Shown: positions 1-8,603 of the stretch, one piece after another
Position numbering within the stretch: the stretch's first letter is position 1
Layout: each line of letters opens with the position of its first letter
Assembly (NCBI GenBank): GCA_035506535.1
Contig: DATJPE010000030.1
Coordinates: 1 to 64,000, forward strand
DNA length: 64,000 nucleotides
DNA from: Actinomycetes bacterium
Lineage (GTDB): Bacteria; Actinomycetota; Actinomycetes; DATJPE01
Direction: 5' to 3'
The notes under the pieces: model-generated
What the model was told of the DNA's origin: nothing
The model's database searches: none
What the model saw: only the letters and a program-made list of their open reading frames with translations
Program-made: the position numbers and the translations under genes

Positions 1-93
1 CATGATCGCCCAGGGTCGGGTGACGGTCTGGTCGATCTCATCCAGCAGGTGACGGGCCAGCACCGGGTCGCGGAACTCGTCGAGGTACTTCAC
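1..93 (-). CDS. hypD: HypD, hydrogenase maturation factor (N-terminal fragment, cut by window edge)
   Basis: HypD is the iron-sulfur scaffold that, with HypC, assembles the Fe(CN)2CO group of [NiFe]-hydrogenases. Only the first 31 codons are inside the window; they read VKYLDEFRD...RPWAIM, the usual HypD N-terminus. The GTG start overlaps the hypC stop by four bases (GTGA), so translation is coupled to hypC. The rest of the gene, and probably hypE, lie beyond the left edge. The call rests on the short N-terminal match and on gene order. Confidence 0.85.
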   Translation of the reverse strand, partial: MKYLDEFRDPVLARHLLDEIDQTVTRPWAIM

Positions 94-380
94 GGCCGCG
101 CCTCCTCTGCGGACTGCGCGCCGACCGCCTCGGCCGGCGGACCGAGCTCCTCGCCCAGCAGGCCGAGGTCGTTGAACAGGGCCAGGGTCTGCAACGCCGA
201 GGCCTCGTCGATCCTGGTCAGCCCGAAGCCGGCGTGCACGATGGTGTAGTCGCCGACCTCGATGTCGGGCAGGTAGGCGAGGCACACATCCTTGCTGACG
301 CCGTCGAAGTCGACCAGCGCCATCCGGGTGCCGCGGTCCTCCCAGATCTCCGTGATGCGTCCCGGGACTCCAAGGCACAT
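90..380 (-). CDS. hypC: HypC/HupF-family hydrogenase maturation chaperone
   Basis: This 96-aa protein starts MCLGVPGRI, the family signature in which Met1 is removed and Cys2 binds the Fe(CN)2CO unit and the large-subunit precursor. HypC escorts that unit between HypD and the hydrogenase large subunit in the cytoplasm. The core beta-barrel sequence (ALVDFDGVSKDVCLAYLPDIEVGDYTIVHAGFGL) ends in the typical VHAGFA-like motif, and a variable acidic tail follows. It begins two bases after the hypF stop and overlaps hypD by four bases, so hypF-hypC-hypD form one coupled set. Confidence 0.95.
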   Translation of the reverse strand: MCLGVPGRITEIWEDRGTRMALVDFDGVSKDVCLAYLPDIEVGDYTIVHAGFGLTRIDEASALQTLALFNDLGLLGEELGPPAEAVGAQSAEEARP

Positions 381-382
381 GG

Positions 383-2752
383 TCACTCCTTCGCGTCGGT
401 GCGGTCGGTGGCGCCCGTGCGGAGGGCGGCCACGACGGCCTGCCCGAGGGACAGGCCGCCGTCGTTGGCAGGGACCTCGTGGTGGGTCAGCACCTCGAGA
501 CCGAGGCGGGCGACCCGCTGCCGCGTGAGCGAGAGCAGCAGGGCGTTCTGGAACACACCGCCGGTGAGCCCGACCAGCTCGATGCCTCGGGGTCGGGCCA
601 GCGTGCGGGCGGCGTCGGCCACGCTGTCGGCCACCGCCTCGTGGAAGGCGAGGGCGAGCCCCGCGACGTCGGCCCCGCACCGCACCTGATCGGCCAACCA
701 GCGCAGGAGGTCGCCCGGGTCCATGGTGGCGTCGGGCAGCACGGTGATCGCGGGACGGCCCGGGACCGGGCTCGCGCCGTAGGCCGCGGCGGCCTCGGCC
801 GCCGCCTCGAGCTCGATGGCGGCCTGGGCCTCGAAGCTGATGCGGTGCCGGACGCCGAGCAGGGAGGCGACCGCGTCGAACAGCCGTCCCATGCTGGACG
901 TCGGGATGCATCCGGTCCCGCGGTCGAGGACCGCCCGGAGCATCGCGCGTTCCTGCTCCTCCGTCGCCGCCACCGGAGGCAGGGTGGCGTCCCAGGCGAT
1001 GCCGAGCTGGTGGAGCCAGGACAGGGCGACCCGGCACGGGTTGCGCACTGCGGTGTCGCCACCCGCGAGCGGCACCGCCGCGAGCGAACCGACGCGCTCG
1101 ACGCGGGTGGGGTCGCTCCCCACGACCAGCAGCTCTCCGCCCCAGATGGTGCCGTCCGTGCCGTAGCCCGTCCCGTCGAAGGCGACACCGAGGATGGCTT
1201 CGCCCAGGCGGCCGCGTTCGGCGAGGAGCGACACGACGTGAGCGTGGTGGTGCTGGACGTCGACGAGCTCTCGGTCGCCCAGGTGCCGGTGCGCCCACGC
1301 GCGCGTGGCGTAGCCGGGATGGGAGTCTGTGGCGACGCGGACCGGGTCGACCTCGTACAGCCGCTGGAGGGAGTCGACGGTCCGTTCGAGCTCGCGCAGG
1401 CCCTCCAGACCCGCCATGTCCCCGAGGTGCTGGGACATGAAGGCGTAGCGGCCCCGGGTGAGGCACACGGTGTTCTTGAGCTCGCCACCGGTGGCCAGCA
1501 CGGGGGCGACGGTGCGACCCAGGTCGACCGGCAGCGGTGCGCACCCGCGGGAGCGGCGTACCGGCATCATCTCGCCGTCGACGACCTGCAGCACCGAGTC
1601 GTCGCAGGGGAGATGGATCGGGCGGTCGTGCTCGAGGAAGGCGTCGGCGATCCCGGCCAGCCGCTCGCTGGCCCGCTCGTCGTAGCAGATCGGTTCGTCG
1701 GTGAGGTTCCCGCTGGTCATGACGAGGGCCGCGGGGGCCCAGCCGCCGCCGCCCGGAACCGGTCCGAGCAGCAGGTGGTGGACCGGGGTGTACGGGAGCA
1801 TCAGCCCGATGCGTGGGTTGTTCGGCGCGACGAGACCGCCCAGGGGGCTCTCCGGACGGCGCCGGAGCAAGACGATCGGTCGGACCGCCCCGGCGAGCAG
1901 CGCCGCCTCGGTCTCGTCGATGGTCGCGTGGCGGCGTGCGGTCGCCAGGTCGCGGACCATGACCGCGAAGGGTTTGTCGGGGCGCCGCTTGCGCTCGCGC
2001 AGCCGTGCGACGGCTCCGTCGTCGTCGGCCAGGCACGCCAGGTGGTAACCGCCGATCCCCTTGACCGCGACGATCCCGCCCTCGCGCAGGACCCGGTGCG
2101 CGGCGGCCAGCGCCTCCTCCGATCCCTCGGTACGCCCGCCGGCCGCGTCCACGAACCACAGCGACGGGCCGCAGGCCGGGCAGGCGAGCGGCTGCGCGTG
2201 GAAGCGGCGGTCGGCCGGGTCGTCGTACTCGCGCCGGCACCGCTCGCACATCGCGAAGCTCGCCATCGTCGTGCGGGGCCGGTCATAGGGCAGGTCGCGG
2301 ATGATCGTGAAGCGCGGCCCGCAGTTCGTACACGTGATGAAGGGGTGGCGGTGGCGCCGATCGCCCGGGTCCCCCATCTCGCGCAGACAGTCCTCGCACA
2401 CGGCGGTGTCGGCGGGCACCAGCGTGGTGGCGGCCTGCCCGCCCCGGCTGGCGACGATCCGGAACCCCTCGCCCGCGTCGCCCAGCGGCGGTACGGGCTC
2501 CGCCGCGACCGCGACCACGCGGGCCAGCGGCGGCGCGTCCTCGTGGAGGCGGTCGAGCAGCTCCTCCACCGCGCCCGCGGAGCCCTCGGCCTCGAGGAAG
2601 ACCGAGGTGGCGTCGTTGCCCACGAAACCGGACAGCCCCAGCTGCGTGGCGACGCGGTGGACGAAGGGTCGGAAGCCCACCCCCTGGACGACCCCCTCGA
2701 CGCGTGCCCGGACCCGCACGACCGGTTCCACGCCGGTGGCAGCCGGGCTCAT
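383..2752 (-). CDS. hypF: HypF, carbamoyltransferase for hydrogenase cyanide ligands
   Basis: HypF uses carbamoyl phosphate and ATP to make the thiocarboxamide on HypE that becomes the active-site cyanide. The 789-aa protein has the full family layout: an acylphosphatase domain (VQGVGFR at residues 22-28), two zinc-finger pairs between about 115 and 200 (CEDC, CTNC, CERC, CPAC), a YrdC-like adenylation domain to about 400, and a C-terminal Kae1-like domain with QHHHAH and LTGGVFQN motifs. I start at the ATG that overlaps the stop of the NHL gene (ATGA). The open frame runs upstream through that gene, so a longer start is not credible. Length is normal and no key motif is missing. Confidence 0.96.
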   Translation of the reverse strand: MSPAATGVEPVVRVRARVEGVVQGVGFRPFVHRVATQLGLSGFVGNDATSVFLEAEGSAGAVEELLDRLHEDAPPLARVVAVAAEPVPPLGDAGEGFRIVASRGGQAATTLVPADTAVCEDCLREMGDPGDRRHRHPFITCTNCGPRFTIIRDLPYDRPRTTMASFAMCERCRREYDDPADRRFHAQPLACPACGPSLWFVDAAGGRTEGSEEALAAAHRVLREGGIVAVKGIGGYHLACLADDDGAVARLRERKRRPDKPFAVMVRDLATARRHATIDETEAALLAGAVRPIVLLRRRPESPLGGLVAPNNPRIGLMLPYTPVHHLLLGPVPGGGGWAPAALVMTSGNLTDEPICYDERASERLAGIADAFLEHDRPIHLPCDDSVLQVVDGEMMPVRRSRGCAPLPVDLGRTVAPVLATGGELKNTVCLTRGRYAFMSQHLGDMAGLEGLRELERTVDSLQRLYEVDPVRVATDSHPGYATRAWAHRHLGDRELVDVQHHHAHVVSLLAERGRLGEAILGVAFDGTGYGTDGTIWGGELLVVGSDPTRVERVGSLAAVPLAGGDTAVRNPCRVALSWLHQLGIAWDATLPPVAATEEQERAMLRAVLDRGTGCIPTSSMGRLFDAVASLLGVRHRISFEAQAAIELEAAAEAAAAYGASPVPGRPAITVLPDATMDPGDLLRWLADQVRCGADVAGLALAFHEAVADSVADAARTLARPRGIELVGLTGGVFQNALLLSLTRQRVARLGLEVLTHHEVPANDGGLSLGQAVVAALRTGATDRTDAKE

Positions 2753-3942
2753 GCGCGCCGCCAGAGCATGACCCGATTGTTGCCCGAGTCGGCGACCGCG
2801 AGAGCCTCGCCCCGAAGCGAGAGCCCGTACGGCCAGCAGAGGGTGTCGTCCGCCAGGCCGGCCCAGCGGTTCTCGCCGTTCGAGGCGAAGTCCGGCTGGC
2901 CGAGGACGACGTCGGCAGGCGCCCCGACGCCGGTGGCGGTCTCGAAGGCGTCCCACACGAGCACGCGGTTGTTGGCGGTGTCGGCGACGGCCAGCCGGCC
3001 ACCGTCCAGGTCCGCCGCGTACGGGAAGCGCAGCCCGTCCGCGCGCTGCGGCGCGTAGGGCCACTCCGTGGCGGTGGTGAAGTCGGGCTGGCCGAGCACG
3101 AGGTCCGCTGGACGGTCCTCGTCGGGCTGTGGCCGCCACCCGAGGAGGCGGTGGTTGCCCGCGTCGGCGACGAGCAGGAGGTTCTCGTCCCCGGTGATGT
3201 GGTGCGGCCAGCGGAAGCTGTCCGGCCCGGGCTCGCCGCCACGGTTCTCCTCGCGCCCGTGCTCGTCCGGCTGGCCGAGGACCACGTCGGGCGGGGTCGC
3301 GGGGTCGGTCGGCAGGCCGCCGGACCAGCCGAGGACCCGGCGGTTGCCGGTGTCCGCCACATAGAAGCGACGGGCGACCACCGCGACGCCGAAGGGCCAG
3401 TACATCGACTCGCGGGAGCACCCGTGTCCGCGGTTCGGCTCCACCGCCTCCAGGTCCGGCTGGCCCAGGACGAGGTCGGGTTCGGCGTACGACGTCCGCG
3501 GCACCTCGGAGTAGACGAGGACCCGGTGGTGCCAGGCGTCGGCGACGACCAGGCGCCCGTCGTGGATCAGCACCCCCGTTGGCAGGTTCATGCCGGCGCG
3601 GATGCTGCGCCCGCCCGCGGCTGGTCCTTCGCTGGTGGCGTCGGGCTGCCCCAGCACGACGTCGCACGGCTGCTCGTCCCGGTCGGGCAGCCCCCACCAC
3701 AGGAGCACCCGGTGGTTGCCGGTGTCGGCGACGACGAGGACGTCGGTGTCGCCCACCCGGCCGATGTGCACGCCCCGGGGGGCGTACAGCCAGGACGCGG
3801 TCGGGGCCGCCGCCGGCAGCGCGAGTCCGTACGTCGCCGGCGCCCCGACGCGCACCGACGGACACCACCCGCCGCTGCGGTCGCCCTCGGGAGCGTCGGG
3901 CCGCGGCAGCGACCCGGCGCTCACGAACGCGACCGTCCTCAC
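2749..3942 (-). CDS. NHL-repeat six-bladed beta-propeller protein of the hydrogenase operon
   Basis: The 397-aa product is built from six clear NHL-type blades. The core (VADTGNHRVLLW and variants) occurs six times and is spaced by a recurrent DVVLGQPD element, seen at least five times. NHL propellers are usually protein-binding platforms. No signal peptide is visible, so it should be cytoplasmic like the hydrogenase. It starts at a GTG overlapping the stop of the Rieske gene and itself overlaps hypF, so it is translated as part of the maturation/accessory block. Its role is not established; scaffolding of the enzyme or of an electron-transfer partner is inference from position. Confidence 0.85.
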   Translation of the reverse strand: MRTVAFVSAGSLPRPDAPEGDRSGGWCPSVRVGAPATYGLALPAAAPTASWLYAPRGVHIGRVGDTDVLVVADTGNHRVLLWWGLPDRDEQPCDVVLGQPDATSEGPAAGGRSIRAGMNLPTGVLIHDGRLVVADAWHHRVLVYSEVPRTSYAEPDLVLGQPDLEAVEPNRGHGCSRESMYWPFGVAVVARRFYVADTGNRRVLGWSGGLPTDPATPPDVVLGQPDEHGREENRGGEPGPDSFRWPHHITGDENLLLVADAGNHRLLGWRPQPDEDRPADLVLGQPDFTTATEWPYAPQRADGLRFPYAADLDGGRLAVADTANNRVLVWDAFETATGVGAPADVVLGQPDFASNGENRWAGLADDTLCWPYGLSLRGEALAVADSGNNRVMLWRRA

Positions 3943-4655
3943 GGGTCCGCCCGCACCCACAGGCGCCCGTCCCGGACGCGCACGGCCAGCGGCTCGAGGG
4001 TCGCGCCTGGGGCGCTCAGGCACTCTCCGGTGAGCGCGTCGTAGGAGAAGCCGTGCCAGGGGCAGGTCAGAGTGCCGGAGCCCGCGTCGAGCACCGCGTC
4101 GTCCAGGGGCAGGGCCTGGTGGGCGCATTGGTTGAGGAAGGCCGCCATCCTGGCGCCGATGCGGACCACGACGACGTCGAGGCGACCTCCCGAGCCGGTC
4201 ATGACGTCCAACCGGGTGACCGCCCCGTCGGTCACGGCGGTGGCGTCCCCCGCGTCCATCCAGCCGTCGAGTCCGTCGCGCGGCCGGCCGATCGAGGACA
4301 GCGGGATCAGCACCGGACCGCTTCGTGTCGGGGGCTCGGGAGCCGGCGTCGTCGCCGGGGCGGTGCGGATGATGCCGTGCAGCGAGAACACCATCCGGAC
4401 CAGCGGGTCGTCGAGCAGCTCTTGCAGGGCGGCGCGGCCTGCCTCGTCCTGCCGGACCCGGCGGACGATGGTGATGAGCGCTGCCCGATGGACCGCCTCG
4501 ATGGACTCCCGGACGGCGTCGGCGGTGGCTCGCGCCGCCCCGGTGAGCGTCGAGGCGGCGCGCAGCGCCTCGTCCACCGAGGCCGCGAGCGCCTCCATCG
4601 TGGTCTCGGGGGCGACCGCCGTCTCCTCGGCCGGGCGCTCGGCCAGGCTGGTCAC
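3939..4655 (-). CDS. Rieske [2Fe-2S] protein of the hydrogenase operon (HhyE-like)
   Basis: The 238-aa protein has two parts. The C-terminal third is a Rieske domain with C177-x-H179 and C198-x2-H201 as the cluster ligands, in CAH and CPWHG contexts. The first ~110 residues are helical and contain DDPLVRMVFSLHGI, which resembles a segment of NifU-like proteins found in similar hydrogenase operons. No signal peptide or membrane segment is visible. In mycobacterial high-affinity hydrogenase operons an iron-sulfur protein of this kind is thought to pass electrons from the enzyme to the respiratory chain; that role is inferred here. GTG start overlaps the TPR gene stop by four bases and its own stop overlaps the NHL start. 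Confidence 0.88.
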   Translation of the reverse strand: MTSLAERPAEETAVAPETTMEALAASVDEALRAASTLTGAARATADAVRESIEAVHRAALITIVRRVRQDEAGRAALQELLDDPLVRMVFSLHGIIRTAPATTPAPEPPTRSGPVLIPLSSIGRPRDGLDGWMDAGDATAVTDGAVTRLDVMTGSGGRLDVVVVRIGARMAAFLNQCAHQALPLDDAVLDAGSGTLTCPWHGFSYDALTGECLSAPGATLEPLAVRVRDGRLWVRADP

Positions 4656-5899
4656 GACCCGCCGCCGGTCACCACGGGGTCGTCGCGGACGCTCCGGCGG
4701 GCGATCTCGTCCAGCAGGCCACGCACCGACGACGCGGCGTCGTACTCGTGCAGCTCCTCGAAGACGTACCGGCTCTCGACCAGCCGTCCTCGTGCCTCGT
4801 CGAACATGCCGAGGTGCGCCAGGGCGTTGCCCTGGTTGGCCAGGGCGCGCGCGTACCCCGCGGGGTCGGCGTCGCGGTCACGAACGCCCAGCACGGCCTC
4901 GTAGAGCTCGACGGCCTCGACGAGGTTCTCCCGGGGGTGGGTCGAGGGCGCGTAGACCAAGGCGTTGGCCAGGTTCAGCTGGGTGCTCGACCACTGTGCG
5001 GGGTGGGTCTCCGGCTGGTACACGGTGAGCGCGGCGCGCAGCGACCCCACGGCGACCCCGAAGCGCAGCTGGTCGGAGGCCTCGAGCATGGGCATGGTGA
5101 GGTACGCCGCCGCGAGGTTGGCGTGGGCAGCGGCGAACAGCTCCGGTGCGTCGTCGGGACCGATCGTCTGCAGGACGCAGTGGTAGTGGTGCACCGCCTC
5201 GGACAGCCGGGCCGAACCCTCGGCCGAGCCCTCGTGCAGGAGCGAGCCGAGCTCGAGGTGGAGCTCGGCGAGCGTCAGACCGAGGTCGGTCCCCCTCAGC
5301 AGGGCGATGCCCTCCTCCAGGGCTGTGCGGGCCGCGGCCTGATCCCGGGCAGCTCGACGGGCGCTCGCGAGCGCCCCGCAGAGCACCCCCGCCAGGGGCG
5401 GGTACGCCTCGCGCACCTCGGTAACCGCGCGGTCGAGCAGCTCGGCCGCGGCGAGGGGGTCGTCTCCCTCGAGCCGCAGCGCGGCAGCAGCAGCCAAGGC
5501 CATCGCCGCCAGCTCCGCATCGAGGCCGTCGGGCGACGGCGGGGAGTCGGAGCGGCCGAGAGACACGAGAACGACGTCGACGAGGACGTCCAGGGGGTGT
5601 CCGAGGTCGGCCCGCAGCCTCACCGGGTCCCCGTGGTCCGGGTCGAGGACGAAACGGTTGTACCGGCTGAGGGCATCCTCGCCGGCCATCGCGACGATCG
5701 CCCCTTCGAGATCCCCGCGCAGGGCCAGCTCGTGCCCGCGCAGGACCGGCGGCCAGGCCGTCGGGAGACGCCCGGCAATCAGCGCGTCGTAGGCCGCCTC
5801 GGCCGCCACGTCGGGGGGCAGCAGGAGGTAGCCGAACGGGAGCGGGAACGCCCCCACCGGCAACGGTCGGCGCGGCGTCTCGCGAGCCTGCTCAGCCAT
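4652..5899 (-). CDS. TPR-type helical repeat protein of the hydrogenase operon
   Basis: This 415-aa protein has no catalytic motif. Its second half is made of helical pairs of tetratricopeptide type, such as the blocks around LAAAYLTMPMLEASDQLRFGVA, LNLANALVYAP and ALANQGNALAHLGMFDEARG. The N-terminal 60 residues contain PLPVGAFPLPFGYLLLP. I start at ATG 5899, which overlaps the end of the 71-aa gene by eight bases. The open frame continues further upstream but runs through that gene. TPR proteins usually hold partner proteins; here a role in assembling or tethering the hydrogenase is inferred from the overlapping operon only. Confidence 0.8.
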   Translation of the reverse strand: MAEQARETPRRPLPVGAFPLPFGYLLLPPDVAAEAAYDALIAGRLPTAWPPVLRGHELALRGDLEGAIVAMAGEDALSRYNRFVLDPDHGDPVRLRADLGHPLDVLVDVVLVSLGRSDSPPSPDGLDAELAAMALAAAAALRLEGDDPLAAAELLDRAVTEVREAYPPLAGVLCGALASARRAARDQAAARTALEEGIALLRGTDLGLTLAELHLELGSLLHEGSAEGSARLSEAVHHYHCVLQTIGPDDAPELFAAAHANLAAAYLTMPMLEASDQLRFGVAVGSLRAALTVYQPETHPAQWSSTQLNLANALVYAPSTHPRENLVEAVELYEAVLGVRDRDADPAGYARALANQGNALAHLGMFDEARGRLVESRYVFEELHEYDAASSVRGLLDEIARRSVRDDPVVTGGGS

Positions 5900-6107
5900 T
5901 GATCGGCCCGCTGATGTCACGCTCGGCTCCCCGCTTGATGTACCCGGCACTGATCCGGGCCAACCGCTCGGTGCGATAGGTCTGGATGCGGCGGCGCACG
6001 ACGCCGTCGTCGAAGATGACGATGATGTCCACCGCCCACTGGCCCCGCTCGGGGACCACCTCCACCTCCACGCCGATGGCACCCATGACCACCTCGCCCG
6101 CCGTCAC
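5892..6107 (-). CDS. Small uncharacterised hydrogenase-operon protein, 71 aa
   Basis: The product reads as an alternating beta-strand pattern (GVEVEVVPERGQWAVDIIVIF) followed by a basic helix (VVRRRIQTYRTERLARISAGYIKRG). I recognise no family and see no cysteines, signal peptide or membrane segment. It starts at GTG 6107, overlapping the protease stop by four bases, and ends eight bases inside the TPR gene, so it is tightly coupled on both sides. That coupling, plus the non-random pattern, makes it a real gene. Its job is unknown; a small adaptor for the hydrogenase or its protease is possible. Confidence 0.75.
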   Translation of the reverse strand: MTAGEVVMGAIGVEVEVVPERGQWAVDIIVIFDDGVVRRRIQTYRTERLARISAGYIKRGAERDISGPING

Positions 6108-6940
6108 CCGGCTGCGTCCCTGCTGATCACGAGCGCTCCCTGGTCCTCGTCCCAGCGCGCAGCCCTGCGGCCCTCGGGGACCTCGCCGTGCAGGGCCTCG
6201 GTCACCAGGAGGCACCGGTCGCCTGCCGCGGTTCGCTGCTTGAGCATCAGACCTCCGGCGCCGGGCCCGCGCAAGGGCACCAGGACGATCTGGTCGTCAC
6301 GGGCCTGGACGACGGCGTGGCCGCCGGGGACGTAGCGAGCCGCGGTGGACGCGTCGAGGCGCAGGTAGCCGTCCGCGAACTCGACGTCGATGGAGTCCTC
6401 CGCGGGGCGGTCCTCGGGGGTGGACGGGGCAGCGGCGAAGGCCGGTTCGTCGCGGATGAGGCCGAGCACCTCGTGCATGGCTTTCTCCACCTCGGGGCCG
6501 AGCTCGGCGCCCGGCTCGAAGCTGGTGGCCTCGATGAGGAAGACCGTCACGTCGTCCGGGTAGTCCTCGCCCAGCAGCCATCGCGCGAAGGCGAGCGCGT
6601 TGTCCCAGCGGAAGGAGTGCGTGTGCAGCTCGGTCAGCGGCGGGAGGTCCTCCACAGCGGGACCCGGGACGCGAAACACCGTCCCCGCGGCGGCCCCGGT
6701 CCGGCAGGCGTCGACGATGACGACCCGGGCCGCGCCGCGCATCTGGAAGGCGACGTCCATCCCGGCGGTCCCGCCGTCGACGAGGCGCACCGAGCCGGGC
6801 ACCCCCCCGTCCCACAGGTGGCGGACGAGGATCGGGCCGACGCCGTCGTCGCCCCGGAGCAGGTTGCCGCATCCGACGACGAGCAGATCGCACGTGGGCA
6901 CCGACGACGCGGCGTCCACGTGCTCGGCTGCTCCCGCCAC
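6104..6940 (-). CDS. [NiFe]-hydrogenase maturation protease with an extra C-terminal domain
   Basis: Residues 15-170 are a HyaD/HybD-type (M52) endopeptidase, with VVGCGNLLRGDDGVG at 21-35, DGGTAGMD near 55 and a His-rich TELHTHSF near 105. Such proteases remove the C-terminal tail of the large subunit after nickel is inserted. The family is normally about 150-180 aa; this one has 278. The last ~90 residues form a separate mostly-beta segment (YLRLDASTAARYVPGG...MLKQRTAAGDRCLLV) that I cannot assign. It begins at GTG 6940, 12 bases after the large-subunit stop, which fits a dedicated protease for that enzyme. Confidence 0.9.
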   Translation of the reverse strand: MAGAAEHVDAASSVPTCDLLVVGCGNLLRGDDGVGPILVRHLWDGGVPGSVRLVDGGTAGMDVAFQMRGAARVVIVDACRTGAAAGTVFRVPGPAVEDLPPLTELHTHSFRWDNALAFARWLLGEDYPDDVTVFLIEATSFEPGAELGPEVEKAMHEVLGLIRDEPAFAAAPSTPEDRPAEDSIDVEFADGYLRLDASTAARYVPGGHAVVQARDDQIVLVPLRGPGAGGLMLKQRTAAGDRCLLVTEALHGEVPEGRRAARWDEDQGALVISRDAAG

Positions 6941-6952
6941 AGGGCGCCTCGG

Positions 6953-8557
6953 TCAGACGGCGCCGTTGATGACGAACTTGCTCAGCTCGCGTCCTCGGCG
7001 GTCATAGGCGTGGACGGTGCAGACCAGGCAGGAGTCGAAGCTGCGGGCGACGTGTCCCAGCTCGACCGGGTCGGAGGCGTCGACGATGGGGGAACCGACC
7101 ATGGCCTGCTCGATCGGCCCGAGGTTCTCGGCGGCGTCGCGGGGGCCGATGTTCCATGCGGTGGGCGTGACCACCTGGTAGTTCGCGATCTTGCCGTCCT
7201 CGATCACGATCCAGTCCGACAGCGACCCGCGCGCGGCCTCGGTCGAGCCGAATCCCCTGCCCTCGAGGTGCTCGACCGGCTTGGTGTAGAAGCTCTCGTG
7301 CAGGTCGAGCTGGTCGAGCCACTGCCGCACCCATCGGTAGTACTTCGGTGCCTCGTGCATGCGAGCGAGCTGGCGGGTCAGCACCGACGGCCCGATCTTC
7401 TGGAGCATGTCGAGGAACAGCGGGTCGTCGTCCTGGTGGGCCCCGGCGCCCGGTGCCGCGGCGGCGACCCGCCGGGCCAGCGGCCCGGCCTCCAGGGGGA
7501 CGTACCCGAGGTCCGGCACGTCGTAGCGAGGTGACTTGGCGAAGCTGTACTTACCCTGCTCGCGCCCGACCTTGGGGTCGATCGGCTTCGTCTCCCCCTC
7601 GAAGGGGTGCCGGGCCTGCGTCCCTTCGTAGAAGGAGTGCGCGACGTCCTCACGCACCCGCGCCTGGTCGAACTCGGCGAAGCGACCCCCTGCGTAGATG
7701 CCGGAGCGGTTGATCAGCGCCGCGTTCCGGCCCTCGATGGTCGGGTTCTCGTACAGGGACGGCTCGAAGTACGTGCCGGTCGCGATGTAGTTCCCGACGC
7801 CGGCGCCGTACTTGTCCAGTCCGATGTCCAGGCAGTAGCGGATGAAGAAGCCGCAGTCGCTGTCGTGCTGCGCCTCGTTCTCGTCGACCCAGGCGAGGAC
7901 GTCCTCCCAGGTGCGGTTCTCCAGCCAGCGGTCGATCGAGCAGCCCAGCCAGTACTTCTCCAGCCAGTTGTCCTTCCAGTGCTCGAGGATCGCGATCGAG
8001 CGGGTCACGTCGGACAGGGTCGGGGCGCACATGACGCCGCCAGGAACCATGAACGAGGAGTGCGGCCACTGACCGCCGAAGATGGCGTACACCTCGACCG
8101 GCTTCGCCGAGAGCACGACCCCGGGGCCGTAGCTGCTGCCGACGTACGGCGCGAAGCGGCGGACCGCCTCGTCGTACAGCGGCGACTTGGCGTAGTTCTT
8201 GTTGGTCAGGTCGATCGCGAACAGCGCGTAGAAGTAGCGCGGGATGCTCTGCAGCGTCTCGCAGGCCTGGGCGATGTTGCGAACCAGAGTCGCGTTCGGC
8301 GGAAGGTGCGTCTTCCATGCCGTGTCGAGGGCGTACGCCGACTTGTACAGGTGGCTGCCGCCGCAGATCCCGCAGATCCTCGGCGTCACGATCAGCCCCG
8401 CCTGGGGGTCCTTGCCGCGCAGGATGATCTCGAAGCCGCGGAACATCGCGGCCTCGGTCCACGCCGAGGTCACGACACCGTCCTCGATCGTGACGCGCAC
8501 GTCGAGGTCACCCTCGACCCTGCCCAGCGGGCTGACGAACAGGTCGACCGCGGTCAT
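6953..8557 (-). CDS. hhyL: [NiFe]-hydrogenase large subunit, group 1h (actinobacterial type)
   Basis: This 534-aa protein carries the nickel-iron site. The first cysteine pair is in RICGICGGSH (C62, C65) and the second in DSCLVCTVH (C510, C513, H516). The 18 residues after His516 should be removed by the neighbouring protease. DSC instead of the common DPC, together with the tail-less small subunit, points to group 1h (formerly group 5) enzymes that oxidise atmospheric or trace H2. ATG 8557 is preceded by GGAAGG at a good distance; the long upstream extension of the frame is not coding. The symbol follows mycobacterial usage. Confidence 0.95.
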   Translation of the reverse strand: MTAVDLFVSPLGRVEGDLDVRVTIEDGVVTSAWTEAAMFRGFEIILRGKDPQAGLIVTPRICGICGGSHLYKSAYALDTAWKTHLPPNATLVRNIAQACETLQSIPRYFYALFAIDLTNKNYAKSPLYDEAVRRFAPYVGSSYGPGVVLSAKPVEVYAIFGGQWPHSSFMVPGGVMCAPTLSDVTRSIAILEHWKDNWLEKYWLGCSIDRWLENRTWEDVLAWVDENEAQHDSDCGFFIRYCLDIGLDKYGAGVGNYIATGTYFEPSLYENPTIEGRNAALINRSGIYAGGRFAEFDQARVREDVAHSFYEGTQARHPFEGETKPIDPKVGREQGKYSFAKSPRYDVPDLGYVPLEAGPLARRVAAAAPGAGAHQDDDPLFLDMLQKIGPSVLTRQLARMHEAPKYYRWVRQWLDQLDLHESFYTKPVEHLEGRGFGSTEAARGSLSDWIVIEDGKIANYQVVTPTAWNIGPRDAAENLGPIEQAMVGSPIVDASDPVELGHVARSFDSCLVCTVHAYDRRGRELSKFVINGAV

Positions 8558-8603
8558 CGGGTTTCCTTCCGGTTCGGTTCCGGGCGGGCGTGGGCCGCAC
8601 GGG

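Noticed and set aside
90-3868. Very long open frames on both strands across hypF and the NHL gene (for example 479-3058 plus strand).
   Set aside because: They are Arg/Pro/Ala-rich shadows of genes with clear domains; the high GC keeps alternative frames open.
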